A stretch of DNA of 64,000 bases from Ottowia beijingensis (GCF_013423955.1 NZ_JACCKX010000001.1:3534001-3598000), one strand, 5' to 3'. Shown: positions 35,575 through 47,454, counted from the first letter of the stretch. Made by a program: numbers and translations. The notes: generated from the sequence alone by a model not told the origin.

Positions 35575-36104
35575 GCAGCGGTGTCCTCGGGTGGGGTGGT
35601 GGCGCCGGGGCCAAGCGGTTTTTCCATCAGCACGATGTCCAGCCAGCGGCCGAACTTCCAGCCGCAGGCGGCAATGGTGCCGACTTGGCTGAAGCCCAGG
35701 CTGCGGTGCAGGCCGATGGAGCCCGCGTTGGCCGAGTCGCCGATGACGGCGATCAGCTTGCGCACGCCGGCGCTTTCGGCCTGGCGCGCCAGCTCGGCCA
35801 GCAGGGCGCGGCCCAGGCCGCGGCGCTGCACATCAGGGTGCAGGTAGATCGAATCCTCGGCCGAGAAGCGGTAGGCCGCGCGCGGCTTGAACCAGTTGCA
35901 GTAGGCCAGGCCGACCACGCGGCCGGCTTCCTCGGCCACCAGCCAGGGCAGGCCGCGCGCCAGCACGTCGCGGCGGCGCTGGGCCACGTCGGCCTCGGTG
36001 GGCGGCTCGGTCTCGAAGGTGCCGGTGCCGTGCAGCACGTGGTGGGCGTAGAGGGCGGTGATGGCGGCCACGTCGGCATCGCGGCTGGGGCGGATCAGGG
36101 GCAT
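35571..36104 (-). CDS. GNAT N-acetyltransferase, phosphinothricin acetyltransferase-like
   Basis: 177 aa. Begins [20 protein letters not shown] and has [19 protein letters not shown], both typical of the Pat/Bar/YncA subgroup; the acetyl-CoA loop is [20 protein letters not shown], and [17 protein letters not shown] follows. Such enzymes acetylate phosphinothricin, methionine sulfoximine or related amino compounds; the native substrate is uncertain. Coupled to the TM2 gene. Confidence 0.88.
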   Translation of the reverse strand: MPLIRPSRDADVAAITALYAHHVLHGTGTFETEPPTEADVAQRRRDVLARGLPWLVAEEAGRVVGLAYCNWFKPRAAYRFSAEDSIYLHPDVQRRGLGRALLAELARQAESAGVRKLIAVIGDSANAGSIGLHRSLGFSQVGTIAACGWKFGRWLDIVLMEKPLGPGATTPPEDTAA

Positions 36105-36219
36105 GTGAGCGGTGGCAAGTGCAGTCCTGCGGCGCCCGAAACGGCGCCACGGGGCGGAAAAGCAACGGCTGCGGCGGCCTGCAGCGCCCTGGGAGGGCGT
36201 TGCAGCCGTGCAGCCAAGC

Positions 36220-36225
36220 TATAAT
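36220..36225 (+). promoter_or_regulatory. -10 element of the rpsP promoter
   Basis: A consensus TATAAT about 124 bp before the S16 start. TTGCAG at 36200-36205 is 14 bp upstream, short for a -35, so the upstream element is unclear. Confidence 0.55.
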
Positions 36226-36349
36226 CATAGGCTTTTCGATGTGTCGCTGGCCGGGTGGCCATGTCGCGTGTCTCAACATCGGAAGAACCCAGGTGCCGGC
36301 AGTCTTCAACATCGGCACCGCGTCACCACCCACAGGATTCGAACACATC

Positions 36350-36610
36350 ATGGTCGTTATTCGTCTTTCGCGCGGCGGCGCCAAGGCCCGTCCCTTCTTC
36401 AACATCGTCGTTGCCGACAAGCGCGTGCGCCGCGATGGCCGCTTCATCGAGCGCATCGGCTTCTACAACCCCACCGCCACCGGCGCCGCCGAAGGCCTGC
36501 GCATCGCCCAGGACCGCCTGAACCACTGGCTCAGCGTGGGCGCCCAGCCGTCGCCCACCGTGCAGCGCCTGGTCAAGCAGGCCGCCAAGGCCGCGCCCGC
36601 CACGGCCTAA
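36350..36610 (+). CDS. rpsP: 30S ribosomal protein S16
   Basis: 86 aa, intact. [39 protein letters not shown] are S16 signatures. S16 binds 16S rRNA early in small-subunit assembly. A CAGGA lies upstream. rimM follows after a 131-bp gap that holds a GC-rich repeat, and the usual trmD-rplS pair does not follow. Confidence 0.98.
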   Translation: MVVIRLSRGGAKARPFFNIVVADKRVRRDGRFIERIGFYNPTATGAAEGLRIAQDRLNHWLSVGAQPSPTVQRLVKQAAKAAPATA

Positions 36611-36705
36611 ACCGCCCCCGTGAGGGGACTGCCGCCAGCGGCCGGGCCAAGCCGCTCCGCGGCGGCCCCGGATGGCCTGCTCCGCGGCCGTCGGTACGGC
36701 AGAAT
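36611..36705. repeat. GC-rich element shared with 61145-61245
   Basis: Contains GTGAGGGGAC, CAAGCCGCTCCGCGG and ATGGCCTGCTCCGCGG. The last string and the arrangement of GC arms recur downstream of nlpD, so it is a dispersed repeat, here splitting rpsP from rimM. Confidence 0.6.
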
Positions 36706-36741
36706 CCAGTCTTCCACGGTGAAGCGACTCAGCCGAAACAT

Positions 36742-37309
36742 ATGACGAACCCCTTTTGGAGCCGGCGGAGCTGCCGGCGGACGCGGTCGAAGTCGGCCGC
36801 GTGCTGGACGCCTGGGGCATCAAGGGCTGGTTCAAGATCCTGCCCTACAGCGCCTCGCCCGAGGCGCTTTTTCTTCCAAGCGCTGGTTCCTGCAGCCTGC
36901 CGAACGCGGTGCCAAGAACTCGTTCGACGGTACGGTGCTGCTCAAGATCAAGCAAGCCCGGGACCACGCCGACACGGTGGTCGCCAGCGCGCAGGACATC
37001 CCCGACCGCACCGCCGCCGAAGGCCTGAAGGGCGCGCGCATCTTCATCGCCCGTTCGTCCTTTCCCACGCCGGAAGAGGGCGAGTACTACTGGGTCGACC
37101 TGATCGGCCTGGCGGTCGTCAACCGCGAGGGCGTGGCGCTGGGCACGGTGACCGACCTGATGGCCACCGGCCCGCAGCAGGTGCTGGTGATCGGCCATGA
37201 AGAAGGCGGCAAGCCGCAGGAACGCATGATTCCGTTCGTCGACGCCTACGTTGACGATGTGGACCTGGCGGCCAGGCGCATCACGGTGGATTGGCAGCCC
37301 GACTACTGA
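36742..37309 (+). CDS. rimM: Ribosome maturation factor RimM, two frameshifts in this sequence
   Basis: About 189 aa. VEVGRVLDAWGIKGWFKILPYS is the RimM N-domain and EYYWVDLIGLAVVNREG, PQQVLVIGH, IPFVDAYVDDVDL its PRC-barrel C-domain. It assists 30S head assembly through S19. The ATG at 36742 gives MTNPLLEPAELP if one C is added at 36750-36753; a second loss is at T5 36868-36872 before SSKRWFLQPAERG. It follows rpsP as expected, but the next gene is ftsB on the opposite strand. Confidence 0.93.
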
Positions 37310-37333
37310 CGCGGGCGCAGCCAGTCGCGCGCT

Positions 37334-37612
37334 TCAGCGCGGCGTGACTTGCACGAAGATCTCGTTCGGCTTGACCATGCCCAGCTCGATGCGGGCGCGC
37401 TCCTCGACCATCCCCAGGCCGGCACGCAGGTCTTCCACCTCGGACGCCAACTGCTCGTTCACCAGGCGGGCCTGTGCGTTGGCGGTCTTCTGCTGGTCCA
37501 GCTTGCGCTGCAGCGCCGCCACGTTGGGCAGGCTGCCACGCCCCACCCACAGCTGCGCGTGGATGATCACCAGCAGCACGATCAGGACGGCTGGGACGAT
37601 GCGGTTGACCAT
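37334..37612 (-). CDS. ftsB: Cell division protein FtsB
   Basis: 92 aa. One N-terminal membrane helix (IVPAVLIVLLVIIHAQLWVG), then a short coiled coil (LPNVAALQRKLDQQKTANAQ) and the FtsB-type end ERARIELGMVKPNEIFVQV. It forms the FtsQBL divisome complex in the inner membrane. Downstream of eno, the usual gene order in proteobacteria. Confidence 0.93.
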   Translation of the reverse strand: MVNRIVPAVLIVLLVIIHAQLWVGRGSLPNVAALQRKLDQQKTANAQARLVNEQLASEVEDLRAGLGMVEERARIELGMVKPNEIFVQVTPR

Positions 37613-37748
37613 GGTGGGCGAGGAAGGCTGATGAAGCGGTGCTGGGCTGCTATCGTTTCAGTATAGCGCCAGTTGGCTCCAGGCCGCCACACAGGCGGGG
37701 AGGCCGGCGGGCTTGGGTGGTGTTCCGCCGCCGGCGCGCCCCGCGACA

Positions 37749-39052
<1,304 letters not shown>

Positions 39053-39065
39053 TTAGAAAATATGA

Positions 39066-39113
39066 ATCAAATTGGCCACCAGCGCTTGATGGACAAGCGC
39101 TGGCAGCTATGAA
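39066..39113 (-). repeat. Family A repeat, best-preserved copy
   Basis: Perfect 10-bp arms CCAGCGCTTG (39079-39088) and CAAGCGCTGG (39094-39103) with a 5-nt loop, then CAGCTATGAAAA. It lies between the DUF1330 gene and eno. Confidence 0.9.
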
Positions 39114-39123
39114 AATTGAAGTA

Positions 39124-39411
39124 TCAGGCGCCTTCCACGCACAGCATGTCGAAGCTGCCGGCGCCGGCACGCACCTCGCGCGCCTTGCGGTATTCGGGCG
39201 ATTCGTAGAACGCCTGCGCCACCGCATAGCTGGGAAAGCGGATCACCACCGTGCGGCCGTGGGCCTGCCCCTCGAGCACCTGCTGCTGGCCACCGCGCAC
39301 GATGAATTCACCGCCGAGCGCCTGCACTGCCGGGGTGCTCCATTGGCGGTATTCGGCCATCTGGTCGGGGTTGGTGACGTCGATGTGGGCAATGACGTAG
39401 CCGTAGGGCAT
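39124..39411 (-). CDS. DUF1330 domain protein
   Basis: 95 aa from MPYGYVIAHIDVT with GGAG 6 nt upstream. DUF1330 is a dimeric ferredoxin-like fold related to antibiotic-biosynthesis monooxygenases; WSTPAVQALGGEFIVRGG, GRTVVIRFPSYAVAQAFY and SPEYRKAREVR are characteristic. Function unknown. It lies between kdsA and eno in one direction, so it is probably part of that transcript. Confidence 0.9.
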   Translation of the reverse strand: MPYGYVIAHIDVTNPDQMAEYRQWSTPAVQALGGEFIVRGGQQQVLEGQAHGRTVVIRFPSYAVAQAFYESPEYRKAREVRAGAGSFDMLCVEGA

Positions 39412-39428
39412 GCGGTTCTCCAAAGGGT

Positions 39429-40281
39429 TCAGGCAGAAAAATCGTTCTCGAGCAGGGGCTGACGCTTGGTCACGGTGTCGAGCGCGAGCAGGGTTTCGAG
39501 CAGCGCCTTCATGTGCTTCAGCGGCACGGCGTTGGGGCCGTCGCTGAGGGCGTTCTTGGGGTCGGGGTGCGTCTCCATGAACAGGCCGGCCACGCCGACG
39601 GCGACGGCCGCGCGCGCGAGCACCGGCACCATTTCGCGCTGGCCGCCACTGCTGGTGCCTTGCCCACCCGGCAACTGCACCGAGTGCGTGGCGTCGAACA
39701 CCACCGGCGCACCGGTTTCGCGCATGATGGCCAGGCTGCGCATGTCGCTGACCAGGTTGTTGTAGCCAAAGCTGGCACCGCGCTCGCAGGCCATGAAGTT
39801 GTCGGTGGGCAAACCCTTTCAGCCGCCGCCGCGCGCGCCTTGTCGATGACGTTCTTCATGTCGTGCGGCGCGAGAAACTGGCCCTTCTTGATGTTGACCG
39901 GCTTGCCCGATTGCGCCACGGCGCGGATGAAGTCGGTCTGGCGGCACAGGAAGGCGGGCGTCTGCAGCACATCGACCACGGCGGCCACGGCGGGAATCTC
40001 GGCCTCGGTGTGCACGTCGGTCAGCACGGGTACGCCCAGTCCCTTCTTCACCTTGGCGAGGATGTCCAGGCCCTTGTCCATGCCCGGCCCGCGAAAGCTG
40101 GTGCCCGACGAGCGGTTGGCCTTGTCGTAGCTGCTCTTGAAGATGAAGGGGATGCCGAGCGCGCCTGTGATCTCTTTGAGCTGGCCCGCCACGTCCATCT
40201 GCAGCTGTTCGCTCTCGACCACGCACGGCCCTGCGATCAGGAAGAAGGGCTGGTCCAGCCCGATGTCGAAACCGCACAGCT

Positions 40282-40285
<4 letters not shown>
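39429..40285 (-). CDS. kdsA: 3-deoxy-8-phosphooctulonate synthase (KDO-8-phosphate synthase), frameshifted in this sequence
   Basis: About 285 aa. Condenses arabinose 5-phosphate with PEP for lipopolysaccharide [52 protein letters not shown] and the later [14 protein letters not shown] are the family motifs. One base is missing at 39817-39819 before [17 protein letters not shown]. The start overlaps the pyrG stop (ATGA). The chain pyrG-kdsA-DUF1330-eno-ftsB runs in one direction. Confidence 0.96.
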
Positions 40286-41961
<1,676 letters not shown>

Positions 41962-42051
41962 GTCAGGACGAAGGCCCTAAGCCTTCGCTCGGTGGGAAAT
42001 GCCGATTATAGGAAAGCCGGCCCGCGCGCCGCCTTTGCTACATTGCGCGCC

Positions 42052-43305
42052 ATGAACGCGAACACCACTCCGAATGCCGCGGCGGGCGAGTTGGCCGGCC
42101 GCCACATCGTGCTGGGCCTGTCGGGCGGGGCGGCCTGCTTCAAGGCGGCGGAATTCTGCCGCCACCTCATCAAGGCCGGCGCCACGGTGCAGGTGGTGAT
42201 GACCGAGGCGGCCTGCCAGTTCATCACGCCGGTGGCCATGCAGGCGCTGTCGGGCCGGCCGGTGTACGTGTCGCAGTGGGATGCGCGGCCCGACAACAAC
42301 ATGGCGCACATCAACCTGAGCCGCGAAGCGGACGCCATCGTCGTCGCGCCGGCCAGCGCCGACTTCATCGCGCAGCTGGCGCAGGGCAGGGCGGGCGAGC
42401 TGCTGGCGCTGATGTGCCTGGCGCGGCCGCTGAACCGCGTGCCGCTGCTGCTGGGCCCGGCCATGAACCGCGAGATGTGGGCGCACCCGGCGACGCAGCG
42501 CAACCTGATGCAGGTGGCGCAGGATGGCGCCTTCGTGCTGGGCGTGGCGCATGGCGACCAGGCCTGCGGCGAATTCGGCGACGGCCGCATGCTGGAGGCG
42601 GCCGAGCTGCTGGAAGAGTTGATCGCCTTCCTGGCGCCCAAGCCGCTGCTGGGCCAGCGCGTGGTGGTCACGGCGGGGCCGACCTTCGAGGCCATCGACC
42701 CGGTGCGCGGCATCACCAACCACAGCAGCGGCAAGATGGGTTTTGCCATTGCCCGCGCGGCGCGCGAGGCGGGGGCCGAGGTGACGCTGGTCGCCGGCCC
42801 GGTGCACCTGCCCACGCCGCGCGGCGTGCAGCGCATCGACGTGCAATCGGCGCGGGACATGCACGCCGCCGCCGTCGACGAAGCGCTGAGCGCCGACATC
42901 TTCATCGCCACCGCCGCCGTGGCCGACTGGCGGCCGGCGCAGGAGGCGGACCAGAAGATTAAGAAGGACGGCTCGGGCGAGGTGCCGCAACTGGCCTTTG
43001 TCGAGAACCCCGACATCCTGGCCGACATCGCGCATTCGGCGCGCGCGCAAAGCGGTGCGCTGTACTGCGTCGGCTTCGCGGCCGAAAGCGAGAACCTGGA
43101 GGCCAACGCCCAGGCCAAGCGCGTGCGCAAGGGCGTGCCGCTGCTGGTGGCCAACATCGGCCCGGCCACCTTCGGCAAGGACGACAACGCGCTTCTGCTG
43201 GTGGACGACGAGGGCGTGACCGAGCTGCCCCACGCCAGCAAGCGCGTGCTGGCGCAGCAGCTGGTGGCCGAGATTGCGCGCCGCGTGGGCGGCGAGATGG
43301 CCTGA
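42052..43305 (+). CDS. coaBC: Bifunctional phosphopantothenoylcysteine decarboxylase / phosphopantothenate-cysteine ligase
   Basis: 417 aa, intact. Two coenzyme A steps in one protein. N-terminal CoaC flavoprotein: GLSGGAACFKAAEF, catalytic His in NMAHINLS, PAMNREMW and CGEFGDGRM. C-terminal CoaB: VVTAGPTFEAIDPVRGITNHSSGKMG, AAVADWRP and the KIKKDGS ligase loop. Divergent from pyrG; dut follows beyond a family B repeat. coaBC-dut is a common proteobacterial pair. Confidence 0.97.
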   Translation: MNANTTPNAAAGELAGRHIVLGLSGGAACFKAAEFCRHLIKAGATVQVVMTEAACQFITPVAMQALSGRPVYVSQWDARPDNNMAHINLSREADAIVVAPASADFIAQLAQGRAGELLALMCLARPLNRVPLLLGPAMNREMWAHPATQRNLMQVAQDGAFVLGVAHGDQACGEFGDGRMLEAAELLEELIAFLAPKPLLGQRVVVTAGPTFEAIDPVRGITNHSSGKMGFAIARAAREAGAEVTLVAGPVHLPTPRGVQRIDVQSARDMHAAAVDEALSADIFIATAAVADWRPAQEADQKIKKDGSGEVPQLAFVENPDILADIAHSARAQSGALYCVGFAAESENLEANAQAKRVRKGVPLLVANIGPATFGKDDNALLLVDDEGVTELPHASKRVLAQQLVAEIARRVGGEMA

Positions 43306-43329
43306 CCAGCCGACAAACGTTCAGCTCAC

Positions 43330-43390
43330 ATACTCCCCATGTGCATCGTCGCTAGCGCCCGAATGACGGGCGCTGGAAATCGATACTCCC
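43330..43390. repeat. Family B repeat, opposite orientation
   Basis: ATACTCCCC at 43330-43338 and ATACTCCC at 43383-43390 flank the perfect hairpin AGCGCCCG/CGGGCGCT (43354-43361 with 43367-43374). It lies between coaBC and dut. Confidence 0.87.
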
Positions 43391-43409
43391 TTGAAACAAA
43401 ATCACGCCC

Positions 43410-43856
43410 ATGAAGCTCGACGTCAAGATCCTCGATGAACGCCTGCGCACGCAGATGCCCGCCTACGCCACGCCCGGCAGCGCGGGGCTGGACCTGCGCG
43501 CCTGCCTCGACGCACCGCTCACGCTGGCACCCAACGCCTGGCAACTGGTGCCCACCGGCATGGCGATCCACCTGGCCGACCCAGGCCATGCGGCGCTGAT
43601 CCTGCCGCGCTCGGGCCTGGGCCACAAGCACGGCATCGTGCTGGGCAACCTGGTGGGGCTGATCGACAGCGACTACCAGGGCCAGCTGATGGTGAGCGCC
43701 TGGAACCGCAGCGACGTGGCCTTCACCATCGAGCCGATGGAGCGCATCGCGCAGCTGGTCATCGTGCCGGTGGTGCAGGCCACGTTCAACCTGGTCGACG
43801 CTTTCGTCGAATCGGAGCGCGGTGAGGCCGGCTATGGCTCCACGGGGCGCGCGTAG
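43410..43856 (+). CDS. dut: Deoxyuridine 5'-triphosphate nucleotidohydrolase (dUTPase)
   Basis: 148 aa, intact. Hydrolyses dUTP to dUMP, limiting uracil in DNA and feeding thymidylate synthesis. The five trimeric dUTPase motifs are visible: [35 protein letters not shown], the [11 protein letters not shown] strand and the C-terminal [11 protein letters not shown] that closes the active site. Confidence 0.97.
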   Translation: MKLDVKILDERLRTQMPAYATPGSAGLDLRACLDAPLTLAPNAWQLVPTGMAIHLADPGHAALILPRSGLGHKHGIVLGNLVGLIDSDYQGQLMVSAWNRSDVAFTIEPMERIAQLVIVPVVQATFNLVDAFVESERGEAGYGSTGRA

Positions 43857-44006
43857 GTGTATTCCTACGCTCGATGCCCGGCTGCGATTACGGCTTGAAG
43901 CGTGTGTTCAACCAGCTTTTACCTGGGCTTTGTCGTCAAATCGGGTCGTGATGCGTTAATCACGCAGGCCGCTTCTAACAACGAGCCTCAACCACAGGAG
44001 AATCCC

Positions 44007-44486
44007 ATGCAATTCAAGCAACGTCTGCTTCCCTCTCTGGCCGCCGTCAGCGCCGCCGCATTGCTGGCCGCTTGCGCCCAGCCCGGCACGCCGGTGGGTG
44101 GCAACTACCCCGGCACGTACCCCACCACCAGCTACCCGGCGGGTCAGCAGTATTCGCAGTTCGGTCGCGTTACCAACGTCGAGTACGTGCGCGGCGGCCA
44201 GTCGCAGGGCGTGGCCGGTGCAGTGGTGGGTGGTGCCGTGGGCGGCCTGGCCGGCAGCCAGGTGGGCGGCGGCAGTGGCCGCACCGCAGCCACCGTGGCC
44301 GGCGTGGTCGGCGGCGCGCTGATCGGCCGTGCACTGGAGCAGAACATGAACCGCAACACGGTCGACCACTACCGCGTGACCGTGCAGTTCGACAACGGCG
44401 GCACGCGCCAGTTCGACTACGCGCAGGCGCCCAACGTGCGCATCGGCGACCGCGTGCGTGCCGATGGCGATCAGCTGTACCGCTGA
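44007..44486 (+). CDS. Outer-membrane lipoprotein with glycine zipper (SlyB/PcP-like)
   Basis: 159 aa. Signal peptide with lipobox LLAAC (Cys about residue 22). The central GVAGAVVGGAVGGLAGSQVG and AGVVGGALIGRAL form a glycine-zipper two-TM motif. The C-terminal part (DHYRVTVQFDNGGTRQFDY) is the usual beta-rich end. SlyB-like lipoproteins help envelope stability. ACAGGAG precedes the ATG; a strong terminator follows the stop. Confidence 0.9.
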   Translation: MQFKQRLLPSLAAVSAAALLAACAQPGTPVGGNYPGTYPTTSYPAGQQYSQFGRVTNVEYVRGGQSQGVAGAVVGGAVGGLAGSQVGGGSGRTAATVAGVVGGALIGRALEQNMNRNTVDHYRVTVQFDNGGTRQFDYAQAPNVRIGDRVRADGDQLYR

Positions 44487-44509
44487 TCCACGGCTTGCGC
44501 TGCAACAAG

Positions 44510-44534
44510 AACGGCACCCTCGGGTGCCGTTTTT
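44510..44534 (+). terminator. Rho-independent terminator of the SlyB-like gene
   Basis: Perfect 10-bp stem AACGGCACCC/GGGTGCCGTT (44510-44519 with 44522-44531) and T5 at 44530-44534. Confidence 0.92.
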
Positions 44535-44551
44535 CATGCGCACACGCCTGC

Positions 44552-45076
44552 TCAGTGCAGGTGATCGCTGCCGGGCGCCATCGGCTGCAGGCGAAAGAAC
44601 CCGGTGCCGGCGCTGCCGCGCTCCAGTTCGTCGTCGGTGGCTTCGCGCACGGCTTCCACCTTCAGGTGCAGGCGCAGCGAAATGCCGGCCAGCGGGTGGT
44701 TGGCATCCAGCACCACGTGCTCGGGGTAGATCTCGGTGATGGTGAACAGCGCATCCGCCGGTGCCTCGGCCACGATGTCCTGCGGCAGGGCAGAGGTCTC
44801 CAGCAGCATGCCTTCCTCGATGGCCTCGGGCAATTGATCGCGCCTGGCCAGGAAGACCAGCTGTTCGTCGAAGTCGCCGAAGGCGTCTTCCGGCTCCAGG
44901 TTCAGGTCCAGCAGCGCGCCGCGCTCATGGCCCTGCAGCGCGCCACTGATGGCGGGCAGCAGGTCGTCGCTGCCGACGAGGAACTCGACCGGCTCCTCCA
45001 GTTCGTCCAGCGTGTCGCCCAGGCTGTCCTTCAGGGTCCAGGTGAGGGCGACGACGCATTGCGGGGTGATTTCCAT
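44552..45076 (-). CDS. FKBP-type peptidyl-prolyl isomerase, SlyD-like
   Basis: 174 aa from MEITPQCVVALTW. FKBP fold with an inserted flap domain: DELEEPVEFLVGSDDLLPAI, ALQGHERGALLDLNLEPEDAFGDF and YPEHVVLDANHPLAGISLRL, where NHPLAG is the SlyD family motif. It accelerates prolyl isomerisation and acts as a chaperone. It lacks the His-rich metal-binding tail of E. coli SlyD. Head to head with the cupin gene (55 bp). Confidence 0.88.
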   Translation of the reverse strand: MEITPQCVVALTWTLKDSLGDTLDELEEPVEFLVGSDDLLPAISGALQGHERGALLDLNLEPEDAFGDFDEQLVFLARRDQLPEAIEEGMLLETSALPQDIVAEAPADALFTITEIYPEHVVLDANHPLAGISLRLHLKVEAVREATDDELERGSAGTGFFRLQPMAPGSDHLH

Positions 45077-45131
45077 GCGGCGGATTGTCGCATCGCAAAC
45101 CGTACGCCCGCCGTTTGCGTATGCTCGCGCG

Positions 45132-46259
45132 ATGGACATCGAACAGCCTCTGCAATTGCTGGGCGGCCTGTCGCCGGCCCAGTTCATGAAGCGCCACTGG
45201 CAGAAGAAGCCGCTGCTGGTGCGTCAGGCCATCCCCGGTTTTCAGCCCCTGCTGTCGCGCAGCGCCCTGTTCGAGCTGGCGGGCGACGAGGCGGTGGAGT
45301 CGCGCCTGATCAGCCGCGGCGCCCAGGGCTGGCAGTTGCGCAGCGGCCCGCTGGCGCGCCGTGCATTGCCGCCACTGGCGCGGCCCGACTGGACGCTGCT
45401 GGTGCAGGGCGTCGACCTGCACGATGAGCGCGCGCACGAGCTGCTGCAATCCTTCCGCTTCGTGCCCGATGCGCGGCTGGACGACCTGATGATCAGCTAC
45501 GCCAGCGACGGCGGCGGCGTGGGACCGCATTTCGACAGCTACGACGTGTTTCTGCTGCAGGCCCACGGCCGGCGCCGCTGGCGCATCGGGCGACAGAAGG
45601 ATCTGACCCTGGTGGAAGGCCTGCCGCTGAAGATACTGGCCGACTTCCAGCCCGAGCAGGACTTCGTGCTGGAGCCGGGCGACATGCTCTACCTGCCGCC
45701 CCGCTGGGCGCACGATGGCATCGCGGTGGGCGAATGCATGACGTATTCCATCGGCTTTCGGCAACCCGCGCGCGACGAGATGGTGCGCGAGCTGCTGCAG
45801 CGCGTGGCCGACGACGCCACCGATCTGGTAGGCAGCGATGCCTACCGTGACCCACACCAGCCGGCCACCGCACAGCCGGCGCTAGTGCCGGCCGAGATGC
45901 TGGAGTTCGCGCGCGACGCCATCGAGCGCGCGCTGCGCGACCCGCAGCACCTGGCGCTGCTGCTGGGCGAGCTGATGACCGAGCCCAAGCCACAGGTCTG
46001 GTTCGAGCCCGGCGATGACGCGGCCGACGCCGGGGGCGAGGGCGGCGTGGCGCTGGATCGGCGCACGCGCATGCTCTACGATGCGCAGCATGTGTTCATC
46101 AATGGCGAAGGCTTTCGGGCCGCCGGCAAGGACGCCCGCATGATGCAGGCGCTGGCCAACACGCGCCGGCTGACGGCCAGGCAGGTGGCCCAGCTGAGCG
46201 AGGGCGCCCGCGACCTGCTCGACCAGTGGCGCGACGCCGGGTGGGTGCATGTCGGCTGA
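45132..46259 (+). CDS. roxA: JmjC-like cupin, ribosomal protein L16 arginine 3-hydroxylase family
   Basis: 375 aa, intact. FMKRHWQKKPLLVRQAIPGF and the iron-binding HFDSYDVFLLQ (HxD) with the later His in PPRWAHDGIAVG mark the 2-oxoglutarate oxygenase group that includes E. coli YcfD/RoxA, which hydroxylates L16. A winged-helix-like end (TARQVAQLSEGARDLLDQW) fits the family. The gene overlaps the next by 11 nt. I infer the L16 substrate from the family only. Confidence 0.85.
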   Translation: MDIEQPLQLLGGLSPAQFMKRHWQKKPLLVRQAIPGFQPLLSRSALFELAGDEAVESRLISRGAQGWQLRSGPLARRALPPLARPDWTLLVQGVDLHDERAHELLQSFRFVPDARLDDLMISYASDGGGVGPHFDSYDVFLLQAHGRRRWRIGRQKDLTLVEGLPLKILADFQPEQDFVLEPGDMLYLPPRWAHDGIAVGECMTYSIGFRQPARDEMVRELLQRVADDATDLVGSDAYRDPHQPATAQPALVPAEMLEFARDAIERALRDPQHLALLLGELMTEPKPQVWFEPGDDAADAGGEGGVALDRRTRMLYDAQHVFINGEGFRAAGKDARMMQALANTRRLTARQVAQLSEGARDLLDQWRDAGWVHVG

Positions 46260-46752
46260 GGCGGTACCAGCCGGCTTGCCGTCCGGCGCCTTCATCGGCC
46301 GAGAGACCTTTCGCGAACACCTGCGCGCGGGGCTGAAAGCCGCGGCCCAGCAGGGCTGGAGCGAGTTGCTGCTGTGCGATGCCGACTTCCAGATCTGGCC
46401 GCTGGGTGAGCGCGAGATCGTCGAGGCCCTGCATGCTTGGGCACGCGGTGGCGGAAAGCTCACGATGCTGGCCCGGACCTACGACGAGGTGCCGCGCCAG
46501 CACGCACGCTTTGTCGAATGGCGCCGGCTGTGGTCGCACAGGATCGACGCCCGCCTCTGCCGCGAGGCCGATGCACTGCAACTGCCCAGTGCGCTGTGGT
46601 CGCCCGTGTGGGCCGTGCAGCGGCTCGACCCGGCGCGCCACAACGGTCTGTGCGGTGACGATCCGGCGTTTCGCGTGGCCCTGCGCGAGCAGATCGACGG
46701 CTGGCTCGGACGCAGCACCGCGGGCTTTCCGGCCTACACCCTGGGTTTGTGA
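46249..46752 (+). CDS. Unknown protein coupled to the cupin hydroxylase gene
   Basis: 167 aa. Starts inside the cupin gene (11-nt overlap), so it is translationally coupled. The sequence (SELLLCDADFQIWPLGEREIVEAL, GGGKLTMLARTYDEVPRQH, FVEWRRLWSHRIDARL) suggests an alpha/beta fold with a phospholipase-D-like feel but without an HKD motif. No signal or membrane helix. I cannot assign a function. Confidence 0.7.
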   Translation: MSAEAVPAGLPSGAFIGRETFREHLRAGLKAAAQQGWSELLLCDADFQIWPLGEREIVEALHAWARGGGKLTMLARTYDEVPRQHARFVEWRRLWSHRIDARLCREADALQLPSALWSPVWAVQRLDPARHNGLCGDDPAFRVALREQIDGWLGRSTAGFPAYTLGL

Positions 46753-46814
46753 CAGTTGGTGCCAAACGTGGCGCCGGCGCATCAGGGTTAATCTCGATTG
46801 CGCAAGCCGACAGC

Positions 46815-46820
46815 TATAAT
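46815..46820 (+). promoter_or_regulatory. -10 element before the Ala-rich lipoprotein gene
   Basis: A consensus TATAAT 117 bp before the ATG at 46937. No -35 with good spacing is evident. Confidence 0.45.
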
Positions 46821-46936
46821 TTTCGGTTGAGCGGAAGGAGCTTGAGTGCTTTTCTCTCAGTCAGGACGCACTGCAGTCAAACCCGGCGTCTTGATGCTTT
46901 CCGATGAACAGATCATTTTCTACAAGGACCATTGAG

Positions 46937-47355
46937 ATGAATAAATCGCTTGTTCTGGCTGCCCTGATCGCCGCCGCTTCCTGGCTGCCTGCGGCAAGAA
47001 GGAAGAGCCGGCGCCCGCACCGGCACCGACCGCTGCGCCTGCAGAAGCCGCCGCTGACGCTGCTGCTGCCGCCGCTTCCGCTGCCGACGCCGCTAAGGAT
47101 GCCGCTGCTTCCGCTGCTGGCGCTGCCATGAGCGAAGCTGCTTCGGCTGCGGGCGCTGCCGCTTCCGCCACCGGCGCTGCCGTGGGCGCTGCTGCCGACG
47201 CTGCGGGCGCTGCCGCCAACGCCGCTGCGGCCCAGGCTGCCGACGCCGCCGCCACCGCTGCCACGGCTGCTGCTGCCGGCGCCACCAACGCTGCCACGGG
47301 CGCCGCCAACGCGGCTGCCACCGCTGCCGAAGCTGCTGCCAGCGCAGCCAAGTAA
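46937..47355 (+). CDS. Alanine-rich small lipoprotein, frameshifted in this sequence
   Basis: About 139 aa after adding one C at 46980-46981: the start then reads MNKSLVLAALIAAASLAACG with lipobox LAAC. The mature part is a short KKEEPAPAPAP piece followed by about 110 residues of almost pure Ala with Gly, Asp, Glu and Thr, likely an extended amphipathic helix. Comamonadaceae genomes encode similar low-complexity lipoproteins; the role is unknown. AAGGA lies 8 nt before the ATG and a strong terminator follows. Confidence 0.72.
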
Positions 47356-47398
47356 TCGACAGCCAACACGCTCCGGCGCCCTGCGCCGGGCGGTTTGC

Positions 47399-47426
47399 AA
47401 AGCCACCTGCTACAGGTGGCTTTTTT
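47399..47426 (+). terminator. Rho-independent terminator after the Ala-rich lipoprotein gene
   Basis: 11-bp stem AAAGCCACCTG/CAGGTGGCTTT (47399-47409 with 47413-47423), 3-nt loop, T6 at 47421-47426. Confidence 0.92.
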
Positions 47427-47454
47427 GTTGGTCTGCATCAATGCCGTTGGGCGC

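Noticed and set aside
37645..37684. Possible additional family A repeat between eno and ftsB
   Set aside because: Only CTGCTATC and AGCGCCAG pieces match and the hairpin cannot form. Too degraded to count as a copy.
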